A DNA stretch of 64,000 nucleotides from Artocarpus heterophyllus (Eukaryota; Streptophyta; Magnoliopsida; Rosales; Moraceae): contig CM046330.1 in assembly GCA_025403435.1 (NCBI GenBank), forward strand, positions 16,018,239 through 16,082,238, written 5' to 3'. The notes under the pieces are model-generated. The model did no database searches. It was not told the DNA's origin and saw only the letters and a program-made list of their open reading frames with translations. Made by a program: the position numbers and the translations under genes. Positions 11,558-22,800 of this stretch are shown here, piece after piece; position 1 is the first letter of the stretch, and each line of letters opens with the position of its first letter.

Positions 11558-12325
11558 TCTATATTTTGTTGGTGGAGTAAAATTACCCTTTCCACGGTGA
11601 GGGTTCCGTAACTTATTGTCTACCGTTTACTTTCCAAACTCTTTTGCTACGTTGGATCCTCTATCATACAATTATTTTCAACCCTTCTTTGTTTTTTATT
11701 ATTTTTATTTTTTCTCAACGAGTTTTTCCCCCGTTTTTGAGGGTGCCTACAATAGTTCATAATTTACCCAAGAACGTGTTATTTTCTCCGAATATAATCT
11801 AAACTGAGAAAATTAAGTTAAGAAACAAGACAAACTCCCGTGGTAACTATCAAAGATTTTTTTTAATCATGTGATTAATACGAAATAACTGTTCTCAACA
11901 GTAACATTCATTTCCTTTGCTAAACCAATAATCATGTGTTTGCCAAAATGTTTCTTATCGTAACCAAAAAAAAAAAAAAGATAATCAAGCAATTAATTAA
12001 TTAATGGCCAGAAAAACCGTCAAATGTTATCATACTAAAATAATAATTTTTAAAATGTTCTTACATTAAGTAATGTTTGGAAAATATATCTTGGTTGCCA
12101 CGAATATCAAGAGGGGATCGATTTATGTCTTCTAATCAAAATAAAAACAAAATTGTACACACATTTTTTTTATATTTATGGTCCTGGAGCTCCCTTTTCT
12201 TTTCCGTTTCGTTTTTTCTCTCTATCCTCTGACCATTTTATTTCTTATTAAGTTTGCCTCTTACATAGCGCAGTTGTTGAACTCAGGCCGACAATAAAAA
12301 TATGTGCTGCTAATAAATTGTGGAG
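11558..12325. other. Intergenic DNA, no feature recognised
   Basis: AT-rich with T-rich runs and a poly-A stretch near 11967. No open frame or repeat of note. Confidence 0.4.
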
Positions 12326-12330
12326 ATTGA

Positions 12331-13103
12331 TGTTGGGGAATTAGACGACTCCTAATTTCAATGATCGCAAGAACGAATAATTGCAGAAAATAAATAGGAG
12401 AAAATAAGAAAAAGAGACACCAAATTTTTATACAGGTTCGTCCAAATTTGAGACTACGTCCTGTTTCTGCCGCTTGCAGATTCCACTATGATGAAGGAGA
12501 TTACAGATTACAAGATCAGTTTCTCACACACTCACAAACTGTGCTTACCAAAACTCTCTTCTATCTAACACCCAATGAAAATTTTTCTTCTCTCAAGGAT
12601 GAAGCTCTCAAGAATTTTTGCCTCTCACAAAATTATGCCACTCACAATTTTCACACACACAACCCTAGCCACCTTGTGTCTATTTATAACCAAAGGAGGA
12701 GAAAAATAGCAACTAATGGGAAACCCTAGTGATTTCCTGTTTTTAGGACCTTTGAATTCGACTCTGACTCAAAAATCATCGCGGAACACAGCGCTTCAGC
12801 ACCGCGCCTAGGCGCTCTTCTCCTGGCGCCTAGGCGCCATACACTTTGAGCCTAGGCTCTTTGCAGGTAGCGCCTAGGCGCTCTTCACTTTGAGCCTAGG
12901 CGCTCTTCACTTTGAGCCTAGGCGCTCTTCCAATTGAGCCTAGGCGCTCTTCCAATTGGCGCCTAGGCGCCATTGTCCCAGCGCCGCGGCGCTCTTCTGC
13001 CAGAGCCGCGGCGCTTGCTCCCTGCCTCACGAGCACGCGTTTTTCTCCCTTTTTCTTCCTTTTTGTTGGGGTGTCGACTTGATTTGACTCTACATCTGCA
13101 ACA
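12331..13103 (+). mobile_element. Solo LTR with exact 5-bp target duplication
   Basis: A 773-bp unit begins TGTTG and ends CAACA, a perfect 5-bp terminal inverted repeat. It is flanked by ATTGA on both sides (12326-12330 and 13104-13108). No internal retroelement region follows, so it is a solo LTR left by recombination between two LTRs. It contains a CAGGTTCG...CTACGTCC block near 12434-12462 that is also seen, diverged, in the solo LTR at 46.7 kb. The coding-looking frame 12448-12729 is part of the LTR. Confidence 0.88.
12804..13014. repeat. Ten-unit 22-bp array of palindromes inside the LTR
   Basis: Six-base cores CCTAGG sit at 12807, 12829, 12851, 12873, 12895, 12917, 12939 and 12962, then CCGCGG at 12984 and 13006. 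Spacing is 22 bp with one step of 23. Six units are perfect dyads of 12-16 bp, for example TGGCGCCTAGGCGCCA, GAGCCTAGGCTC and AGCGCCGCGGCGCT. The other four keep an 8-bp dyad. Confidence 0.95.
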
Positions 13104-13108
13104 ATTGA

Positions 13109-13481
13109 CTCTATGGCGAGATTGCAACCCATGAAGCACAGAGAGTGGCTGACACATGAGAAGACCGGATTTCTCCCCCATTAAAGAGATCTCCCTTGTG
13201 TGGGGAGTTCGGCGTCCACGAGGTGTTTTCCCTTATTTTTTTGAGTTTTGTTTCCTATTGATGTTTGTGTTTTTGTGATTTTATAAGTATAATGGTAAGA
13301 AAATATATGGTAATACGGTTGGTTTTCCATGGTTATGGCAGTTTTTGGTAGATATACTTTTGTTTTAAGGTATAAGTCAATGCAAATGATAAATTTATAA
13401 CGTTTCTAGAAAGTGATTTTCGACTTTATGTTTTGGTTTGCAACTGATTTTTAGAGAGGCTCATGCTTTAGAGTTTGTTCA
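13109..13481. other. Short intergenic spacer
   Basis: Sequence between the solo LTR and the complete Copia element. No gene is recognised; the minus-strand frames overlapping 12896-13181 run into the palindrome array and look spurious. Confidence 0.4.
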
Positions 13482-13486
13482 AACTT

Positions 13487-13731
13487 TTTTAGAGATAATA
13501 GTTTGTTACAAGTCTGTTATAAATATAATTACACATCAATTAGTTTGTTAGACAGTTTGTTAGACAGTTTGTTAAAAGGCCTTGAGTCACCAAGCTGTAA
13601 TTTAATTCTTCTTTGGTTTTACTTGTATAAAAGGACTCGACTCTTGTACTCAGAACAGAGTAATAAAGCATAACTTTTCCTCTCTCTGGAACTTCTCTGT
13701 TTCTTCGTTTTTCCCTCTCTAGATTTCAACA
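13487..13731 (+). repeat. 5' LTR of the Copia element
   Basis: Contains three tandem GTTTGTTAGACA-type words near 13549-13577, a TATA box (TATAAAAGG) at 13626-13634 and an AATAAA signal at 13662-13667. The primer-binding site follows directly. Confidence 0.93.
13626..13634 (+). promoter_or_regulatory. LTR TATA box
   Basis: TATAAAAGG in the 5' LTR, about 35 bases before the AATAAA signal. It is conserved in the 3' LTR and is the likely U3 promoter driving element RNA. Confidence 0.7.
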
Positions 13732-13740
13732 TGGTATCAG
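13732..13740 (+). promoter_or_regulatory. Primer-binding site
   Basis: TGGTATCAG directly after the LTR matches the first nine bases of the complement of the 3' end of initiator-Met tRNA, the usual Copia primer. The match then stops (CTTGATTC). Confidence 0.85.
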
Positions 13741-13840
13741 CTTGATTCTTCGCTGCTCACTCTCGTCCTCAATCGTTCGCCTTTCTTCGTGCTTGATTTA
13801 GTCGCTCTTTCTCCCGATCTGTTTCCCTCCATCAACGTTC

Positions 13841-16800
13841 ATGGAGACTTTAATTTCTGGAGGCTCCACTGCATCAAACAAGAAGTCCGCCATTGATGAT
13901 CCTCTAAGTCCATACTTTCTCCATCATTCAGATTCTCCTGGTCTTGCTCTCGTCTCTCAACAATTAACAGGAGATAACTATGCCTCCTGGAGTAGAGCAA
14001 TGACGATCGCACTTTCAGCGAAAAACAAACTCGGATTCATTGATGGCTCTCTCAAGAAACCTGACGGTAATGACCTAAATCTTCTCAGTGCATGGATCAA
14101 AAATAATAATGTGGTGCTTTCTTGGATTCTAAACTCTGTGTCTAAAGAAATTTGTGCAAGCATAATTTTTTTTGAATCTGCTCACGAAATATGGCTTGAT
14201 CTCAAGGATTGTTTTCAACAACATAATGGTCCAAGAATTTTTCAATTGCGTCGTGACTTGGTGAATCTTCATTAGGATCAAAATTCTGTGGGTGTGTATT
14301 TTACAAAATTGAAAACGTTGTGGGAAGAATTGACTAATTTCAGGCCTGTTTGCACATGTGGTAACTGTACATGTGGAGGAGTCAAAGATCTAAATTCTTT
14401 CTATCACATGGAATACATCATGGCCTTTCTCATGGGTTTGAATGATTCCTTCGTCCAAGTCAGAGGTCAATTGTTGTTGATGGATCCTCTCCCACCTATC
14501 AATAAAGTGTTTTCTCTGGTTTCCCAAGAGGAACGGCAGAGACAAATTGGATCTCACACTAGCACTGATTCTACTAATAGCATGGCATTTGCCACCAAAT
14601 CTGACGTTTCCAAGAAGTTTAGTAATAATGTTACTAATCACAGTCCTGCTACTGGAGGCTACAACAATCAGAAGAAAGAAAGACCATTTTGCACACATTG
14701 TAACTTCCATGGTCATACCATTGAGAAGTGTTACAAGCTTCACGGCTATCCCCCTGGTTTCAAACAACGCCAAAGGAAGTCACCATCCTCTGGAGGCTTT
14801 CAAAGTGCTGCTATCAATCAAGTTTCTGACCAGCCATGTCTTGAAACTAAAGGAAACAAAGATAGTGCCGATGTTGGACATTTCATCCACAGCCTCAGCA
14901 CTAATCAATATCAACAATTGATGACAATGTTTTCAAACCATTTGTCTTCGTCGGTCAAACCACCTGATCCACAAGACATCCCCTCCACCTCATATTCTAC
15001 AGGTATATGTTTTTCCATATCTTCGAATCCTATCCTTTCTTCTACAAAATTATGGATAGTTGATTCAGGTGCTTCTAGGCATATATGTTCTAATGCCACT
15101 ATGTTTGATTCTATGACTCTAATTACAAATTCCACTGTTACCTTGCCAAACAATATTCGCATTCCTGTTCATTTTAGTGGAAATGTCACAATACATCCAA
15201 AGTTGATTCTCAAGGATGTTCTATATGTCCTACAATTCAAATTTAACTTATTATCAGTAAGTGCACTCACAACTGATTCTTAGATTACAGTGGGTTTCTT
15301 TCCTGATCATTTCGTGATTCAGGACATCAACAACAAGAAGATGATTGGCAAGGGTGAAAAGCTTGAAGAACTATATGTTCTTGATGCGAGTACTTTGAAC
15401 ACAGATTCTTCTGTCAACAGTGTTTCAGCTCGTGTTTGGCACAATAGACTTGGACATTTATCATCCAAAAGATTGGAAGTTTTGAAGAATCAGTTGAATT
15501 GTGATAACTTCCATTTTCGTGCTCATGACCCTTGTTACATTTGCCCCTTGGCTAAACAAAGAAGATTGCCATTTGTTTCAAATAATCACATGTCTCCATT
15601 TCCATTTGATTTGATTCACTGTGACATTTGGGGACCATATCATGAAACTGCCTATTCTGGTCACAGATATTTTTTTACTTTAGTGGATGATTATACACGA
15701 TTTACTTGGGTGTTTTTACTCAAGTAGAAATCTGATGTGACTGTTGTGATTCCAAAGTTTTTCAATATGATTGAAACTCAGTTCAACAGTAGGATTAAAC
15801 ATTTCAGATCTGATAATGCAAGGGAATTGGCCTTTACTGAATTCTTCAATAATAAAGGCGTCTTGCACCAATTTTCTTGTGTTGAAAGGCCTCAGCAAAA
15901 GTCTGTCATTTAAAGAAAACATCAACATCTATTGAATGTTGCTCGTGCCTTATACTTTCAATCTCGAATTCCCATTAAATTTTGGACCGAGTGTGTCCTT
16001 ACTGCTACATTTCTAATCAATAGAACACCATCTCCTTTACTACAACATAGGACCCCTTATGAGGTACTATATAAATCAGCCATAGATTATTCAAATTTCA
16101 AAGTATTTGGCTGTCTAGGTTTTGCTTCAACTCTCCCTACTCAACACACAAAATTTCATCCTAGAGCACGAGTATGTGTTTTTCTTGAATATCCTACTGG
16201 TATAAAAGGATACAAGTTATTTGATGTGGAAACAAAAGAAATCTTTGTATTTAGAGATGTGGTGTTTCATGAAGAAGTTTTTCCATTTCATTCTGTTGTC
16301 ACTACAGATTCCTTGGTAGACCCTTTTTCTACTCTTGTTCTACCAATTCCATCTGTTGAGGTTCCATCTCCAATTCCACCATCTCTAGAAGACACACAAC
16401 CATCTCTGCCTGACATTAATGGGGACTCCCTAACCAATCCTTCTATTATTACAGTGCTTGTACCACTTAGAAGAACATCACGAGTCATCAAAACCCCATC
16501 TTACTTGCAAGATTTCCATTGCAACTTACTGTCTCACCACAACAACAATGATCATACAACTCCATATCCTTTCCAAACCACACCAACATTTTGCCCTAAC
16601 TATTTCTTCTCAATATGAACCTCAATTTTATCATCAGGCAGTCAAGTTTTCTCACTGGAGAGACGCTATGAAAGCTGAATTGGATGCTATGGAGACCAAC
16701 AGTACTTGGTCAATTGTTCCTTTGCCACAAGGGAAACATGCCATTGGCTGCAAATGGATATACAAAATCAAATATAACTCTGATGGCTCTATAGAAAGGC

Positions 16801-18170
16801 ACAAAGCTCGCTTGGTTGCCAAAGGGTACACCCAACAAGAAGGTGTAGACTTTGTGGAAACTTTCTCACCTGTGGCAAAACTTGTTACCGTGAAATTATT
16901 GTTGGCCCTTGCTACCATTCAATCTTGGCATTTAGTTCAGCTAGATGTGAACAATGCTTTTCTTAATGGGGACTTGTTCGAAGAAGTTTATATGGAACTT
17001 CCTCTTGGTTACTACAGCAAGGGGGAGACCATTACTAACAAAGGCAAATTAGTTTGTAAGCTACATAAGTCCCTTTATGGACTCAAACAAGCATCACGAC
17101 AGTGGTTCTCTAAATTCTCTCACTCTCTAATTGAGTTTGGGTTTATCCAATCCAAGTCAGACTATTCCCTATTCACAAAAGGCTCAGGTTCCTCATTTGT
17201 AGCACTCTTAGTATACGTTGATGACATTATCATTTTAGGGCCATCAATTGAGGTCATTAATTCCCTGAAAACATTCCTTCATAGGAAGTTCAAACTCAAG
17301 GATTTGGGCAATCTGAAATATTTTCTTGGTCTTGAGATAGTTCGATCTGCCAAAGGAATTGTTCTTTCTCAAAGACATTATACCTTGCAGCTATTAGAGG
17401 ATGTTGGTTTCCTTGCTGCCAAACCCACGTCTGAACCTATGGATCCAAATTTGAAACTCAATGCTACTGATGGTGACCCTCTTGCCGATGTATCCCAATA
17501 TCGATGGCTCATTGGTTGCCTATTATATCTCACCTTGTCTAGACCAGATATTACTTTTGCTGTACATAGGTTAAGCCAATTTCTTTCACATCCACGAGTC
17601 TCGCACTTACACACAGCACATCATCTTCTCCGATACTTAAAGGCTCATCCAGGTCAAGGATTATTCTTTTCATCATCTCCTTCTCTACAATTGACCGCCT
17701 TCTCTGACGCACATTGGGGCTCTTGCCCAGATTCTAGAAAATCTATCACTGGTTTTTGTGTGTTCTTGGGGCACTCTTTGATCTCTTGGAAAGCCAAGAA
17801 ACAGACAACTGTTTCTAGATCTTCAGTTGAGGCAGAATACACAGCCCTGGCAGCCACAACAAGTGAGTTGGTTTGGTTGAAACAATTGTTGAAAGATTTT
17901 CAAGTTAATACTTCCATGTCAGCCCTTCTTTTCTGTGACAACCAAGCTACTATACACATGGCTTCTAATCCAAAATTTCATGAACGAACTAAACACATTG
18001 AGATAGATTGCCATTTTGTTCGTGATAAGATCACTGAGGGAATCATCAAAATTATGCCTATTCGATCTCAACATCAACTTGTAGATATGTTCACCAAGCC
18101 CTTACCTTCCTCCTCCTTACTTCCACTCTTATCCAAGATGGCTGTAAAAGACATTTACACTCCATCTTGA
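13841..18170 (+). pseudogene. Copia gag-pol with four stops and one frameshift
   Basis: One polyprotein is visible from ATG 13841 to TGA 18168-18170. Gag carries the zinc knuckle CTHCNFHGHTIEKC (14690-14731). Protease has VDSGASRHI (DSG at 15062-15070). Integrase has an HHCC finger (VWHNRLGHL ... CYICPLA) and the first two catalytic Asp in HCDIWGP and RSDNA. RT has YVDD at 17214-17225, and RNase H has SDAHWGS, SVEAEY and DNQATIH. In-frame stops lie at 14273 (TAG), 15281 (TAG), 15725 (TAG) and 15911 (TAA); the last falls where the third catalytic residue (Glu) of the integrase DDE triad is expected. The frame changes near 16.56 kb, after which RT-RNase H reads open to the end. The product cannot be made whole from this copy. 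Confidence 0.93.
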
Positions 18171-18177
18171 GGGGGAG
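18169..18177 (+). promoter_or_regulatory. Polypurine tract
   Basis: GAGGGGGAG directly before the 3' LTR, overlapping the polyprotein stop codon. This is the usual plus-strand priming site. Confidence 0.85.
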
Positions 18178-18422
18178 TTTTAGAGATAATAGTTTGTTAC
18201 AAGTCTGTTATAAATATAGTTACACATCAATTAGTTTCTTAGACAATTTGTTAGACAGTTTGTTAAAAGGCCTTGAGTCACCAAGCTGTAATTTAATTCT
18301 TCTTTGATTTTACTTGTATAAAAGGACTCGACTCTTGTACTCATAACAGAGTAATAAAGCATAACTTTTCCTCTCTCTGGAACTTCTCTGTTTCTTCGTT
18401 TTTCCCTCTCTAGATTTCAACA
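18178..18422 (+). repeat. 3' LTR of the Copia element
   Basis: Same length as the 5' LTR with five substitutions. TATA box and AATAAA are conserved. Confidence 0.93.
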
Positions 18423-18427
18423 AACTT

Positions 18428-18930
18428 TGTACTCAATTTTCTCATTTTCGAGTTTAGAAACGATGAAAATGAGGGAAACAAGATTTGTGGACGTCGAAAG
18501 TTGTATGCATATGTAACATGGCTTCACCAAAATGAAAAAAAGCTTGAAAACTGTTTTACTTATTTCTGTTTTCATTTTCCAAAACTTTACATGTTTTTAG
18601 AAACATTCCTAGTTTTTCTTATGCCTAAAACAATATCTCAGAAAACAACAAAACGCAATTCCAAAAACAGTTTAACCATATGCCCGGAATTGCTAATAAT
18701 ACTGCATGCCCAATTCCAAAAAAGAATCATGCAACGTATGATTTCTTTCAACCAAAACCCAAAAAAAAAAAAAAAAGCAAAAAAATTCTTGCAAATGATT
18801 GTTTGTACCCCGCCTTTGTGGAAGTGGCACCAGGCGTGGATTCACGCGCTCCAGGAACAGAGCGTCTCCCTCGGCGTAGCTACTCTAGGGTGGCCCCCAT
18901 AGCCCACCACAAGTCCAAACAACGGTGCCT
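18428..18930. other. Intergenic DNA upstream of the RCC1 gene
   Basis: Two overlapping short frames (18501-18902 and 18680-18934) have Lys-rich low-complexity content from a poly-A run and look non-coding. Confidence 0.4.
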
Positions 18931-18931
18931 A

Positions 18932-18963
18932 TGACGTGTCACAAATAGGTATATCCACGTGGA
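18932..18963. promoter_or_regulatory. Two ACGT-core sites upstream of the RCC1 gene
   Basis: TGACGTGTCA (18932-18941) and the palindromic G-box TCCACGTGGA (18954-18963) lie 22 bp apart, about 0.9 kb before the start codon. Such motifs bind plant bZIP and bHLH factors. Activity is inferred from motif match only. Confidence 0.45.
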
Positions 18964-19417
18964 GCACTGAGAGAGCAACAATAGGGGAGAGAAGCTCTGA
19001 CAGGTCGAACCCCACGGTAGCAGAGAAGAGAAACAAGCAATTGAAAATTTGAAATCTTTTTTTAATTTTTTTTAATATTATTGTCTTTCTGAATAAAGCT
19101 TTCTTTAATCTTCATTCCATTCTCATTCATTCTGCTAATTAATTAAAAAGAGAGAGAACGAAAACTGTTGTTTTAGAGAGAGAAACGGAAGAGAAATTAT
19201 GACAGCCCCATACATACGCTTTAACGCGGGCTCGAAACCCTAAGCTCTGAGCTTCTCTCCTGCTCTGTCACTTTCTCTCGCCGTCTTCTTGCTTTACAAA
19301 TTCCTATAACCGAGCTTCGATTTTCGATTTTTTTCGACTCTTTTTCCCAATTTTTCGGCGCAAAAAGGTCAGAGATCGGCACCGAAAAGCTTCGCTGAGA
19401 TTCCGACATTTTTCTCT

Positions 19418-19533
19418 GTAAGTTTTTTTGTGAATTCGACGTCTTTTCTGTGCACATTTCGATTCGCATTTGGTGCTAAATTTGGTAATTTTTTTTGTTC
19501 ATGTTCTTTGAAATTCTTGGGAATTTTTTGCAG
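19418..19533 (+). other. Possible 5' UTR intron of the RCC1 gene
   Basis: A good donor (CT|GTAAGT) at 19418 and an acceptor (TTTTTTGCAG) ending at 19533 frame a T-rich 116-bp stretch ahead of the start codon. Leader introns are common in plant genes. There is no transcript evidence here. Confidence 0.35.
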
Positions 19534-19835
19534 GTAAAATTCGTCATTTCTTCAGCTTCACGATTACAGAGGGAGAGAAGATTTTGATACTTTGTATCTT
19601 CTGATGTTTTATTTCCAATTACTCTACCAATCTCCGGTGAATTTTTCATCAAAGTCTCCGTTTCCGTACTCAATTTCCTACATTTTCCTTCCGTCCGATG
19701 TTTTCTTCATATGTTGCTTTAATTGCCTGAGATTTCGCCTGAAAATTTGACTCACATTTGAAACGATAATAGAAAGAAAAGCTTGACGTGGGTTTTTGGA
19801 TCTGAAAGAGCTGAAATTGTAGAGATTTGTTCACA

Positions 19836-22800
19836 ATGACCGAACGATATCGGCCGGTTTTGATAGATGAATTGCCATCACATTTGATTTTAGATATTTT
19901 GAGCTCTGGGAGGCTCAGTGCCGTTGATCTTGTGCGCTTAGAGTTGACTTCTAGGACTTTTGGAGGGAGCCATGGGTTGTACCCTCAGAAATTTCGGTCT
20001 TTGGTGGATTTAGCAGCGTTTCAGCTGTGTGCTTCTCATTTTATATACTCTCGTCTGAGTTGGAATGCGCAGAGAGAGCTCTGCGATCGGTGCCGTGGGA
20101 ACTGGAAGCGTGTTTTGAGGTTCTTGCAATCCGTGGAGCAATCTTCTTACATAGTCGAGACCTCTGCAGGCAATGTACTAGTTCTTTAATATTTTTTCTG
20201 TTGATTTCTAATGTTGAATAATATGTGCATTGTAAGAGGTGGGGTTGAGTAGAAAAAGAATGCCAATGTGCTTTTTTTTTTTTTTTTTTTTTTTGCGCAT
20301 TTAGTACTTTGTCAATTGTGACTAGAATGAACTAGTTGTCTACTTTGATATTTTATGTTTCAGCGCTTTACGTGAGGTTAGTGGGAAGGATTGCTTCAAA
20401 TTATAAGATCAAATATGGAATTTATTAAAACAAACGTAACGGTTAATATTATTGCTCTGCTGCCCATGGGATAGATTGAAGCGTGATCCAGCAGCTTAGT
20501 ATCAATTTGAGAAAGTGGTGTGTTAGGTGTGTTTCTGTAGCTGATTTGGAGTACAATTTGAACTGTTTATTCATGAGATCATAAGTTAGTTTTATATGTT
20601 TTCTTGTACCAATTACCATGGATGCTAAGATTAAGAAAGAAACATGTAATTATTTGCTGTTGATATATGAGCAGATGCAAATTACGACTGGAAAGTATCA
20701 CACATTCCTAATCAGCAATTCATCAGTTTACTCATGTGGTTCTGGCTTGTGTGGTGTTCTTGGTCACGGTTCTGAAACTACACAATGTGTAACATTCAGT
20801 CGGATCAGCTTTCCATCGTTAGCACATGTGGTCCAAGTCTCAGCTTCCCATAATCATGCTGCCTTTGTTATGCAATCCGGAGAGGTTAGTAGTTTTTCTT
20901 GTCTATTATGCCCCAGCTTTATTGAGAATATCTGATACAAATTAGCGAACTGGTTCTATGATTCTTAGTTCCACTTTGATATTATCCAAGCTACTTGCAG
21001 CAGTGAATGGGCGTGAAATTATGACTTTGAGATCATGTGCGAACAATATTTTGTGAGGGGTTCCTTGGGAAGAGAGAGAGAGAGAGGAAAAGAGAAAAAG
21101 AAAAAAAGTCATCTAAGCCCTGACCTTTTTATAAGTGACCGACATGGCAGAACGTCACTAATTGAACTATTTTTATAACGTGGAATCTTTTCATTATCAA
21201 TAGCAATCTGTATTCATGTCATAGTGCCTTTTTTTTTCCTTCTTTCAACTTAGTTATGTATTTGATGCCCTGTTAGTAGACTGACAGGAGTTTAGAATTA
21301 AAAATGTTAGGTAAGAAAGATGTTGGGTTTTTTTTTTTTTTTTTTTTTTGGTGAGAAAAGACTATACAGTAGGCATGAAAAACCTAGTTTGATCGCTCAG
21401 AGAGGTATTTTTTTCTAAGTGCTCTGTTTTAAGTAACTTCTTAACTTAGAGCCTCAAGCACCTGCTTCCAATGCTAAACTTCATTTTGGTGGAATGTCTC
21501 TGGAAAGTACAGACACACATATATTGCCTCTATCATGAATCTTGTAACCTATATTATTTAGCCGGGTTTCTGACAAAGAAGAGCTCATTTATGTTCTTAT
21601 AAGATAAAATCAATTAAAACATTAGCAAGAAAGATATTTCTGGGTGCATTAGAGCTGTATGTAGAGTGCAAAAGTATGATGAAGTTTTTAGTTGTTTCTC
21701 ACGGAGGTTCCAGTCATCATTGCTTATAAAAACTGAAAGTAAAACTCTTTGTACATGCACATGTAACATGTTTTTATGTAGGACAGAGGGCAAGAGGTGT
21801 GTTCGTCATTCTTTGGTGGCCCTTTTGTCGACGTCATTTGTTATCAGCTTGCACTCTAGATAGTGTCTGTATGTTGCATTGCTTTAAATTTGTGTTTTAT
21901 CCTCCCTCCATTAAAATTTTCAGGAATGCTTTTACTTTGTCTTTTACGTTCATGCCGTTTGCTTGTGAGACCAACCATCTAACGTAGCCCTTCCCTAATA
22001 TAGGTGTTTACCTGTGGGGATAATTCATCATCTTGTTGTGGACACAAAGATACAAGCCGGCCCATTTTTAGGCCTAGGCTTGTTGAGGCATTGAAGGGAG
22101 TCCATTGCAAACAGGTGAAAATTTATGATGCTGATATATTTTAAGTGATATATTTGATCTAGAAACTGAAATTGTTCAGAATCAGGAAACACAAAGATTA
22201 TGATGTTTATAATCGGAGACACAATAGATTAATAGGCTATTGATGTAAACTATTGAGCTAATGGTGATCATGATCAGAAGCTTTTCTCCCAAATTATGTT
22301 AATAATCAGGAGTTATTGGAGCATTAGAAGAGATCAATTGGCTTTTGATTATTTTAATTTGTAGAAGGTCTGATATTTTAACTTGTATAGGCCGTTGCTG
22401 GAATTCTAAATATTTCTTCAAGAGACCAAATTGAAGTCATAACTTGTTATTGTTTTTCTTTTTTTTTTGTTTTTTTTTTTTTTGTTTTTTTTTTGTTTCA
22501 TCTTTTAAGTGTATTGGATTTTGTTTTTTTCCTCGAGCTATATAACATAAATATATAACTGGTCAGTGGCACATTGCTCTCTGTCATCACGGAATGTCTA
22601 AAAAATAGAAGGGCCAAAAGTTTCCCTATTGATTTATGAAATAGTGCTAAACTTCTAGTGTACCGTTTGTTGCTTAGGTTCTAAACCATGAAGGCAGTTT
22701 TAAACCATGGAAATGGTTCAAACTGAAGTTTGGTGGAGTAAAAACTGAGGTGGTTTTAAACCGGCCTAAACGCTCGAAATTTAAAATTTGCCCCCCTATC

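Larger units (their letters stand above)
13487..18422 (+). mobile_element. Structurally complete Copia retrotransposon
   Basis: A 4.94-kb element with 245-bp LTRs at 13487-13731 and 18178-18422, flanked by exact target duplications AACTT (13482-13486 and 18423-18427). The LTRs differ at 5 positions (about 98% identical), so the insertion is recent. The LTRs begin TTTTAGAG instead of the usual TG and end CAACA. The internal domain order gag, protease, integrase, RT, RNase H is Copia type. The RE1-like gag and RNase H suggest the Ale/Ivana group, but the clade is not certain. All machinery is present but the reading frame is broken, so mobility would need proteins from another copy. Confidence 0.95.

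Noticed and set aside
12448..12729. 93-codon open frame as a gene
   Set aside because: It lies wholly within the solo LTR defined by TGTTG/CAACA ends and ATTGA duplications.
12804..13014. CRISPR-like array
   Set aside because: The units are contiguous 22-bp variants without unique spacers, and the setting is plant nuclear DNA inside an LTR.
14390..17857. Minus-strand open frames inside the Copia polyprotein
   Set aside because: They are antisense shadows of gag-pol without recognisable domains.
19827..19835. Upstream start of the RCC1 gene at 19827
   Set aside because: The codon there is TTG; the first ATG in frame is at 19836.
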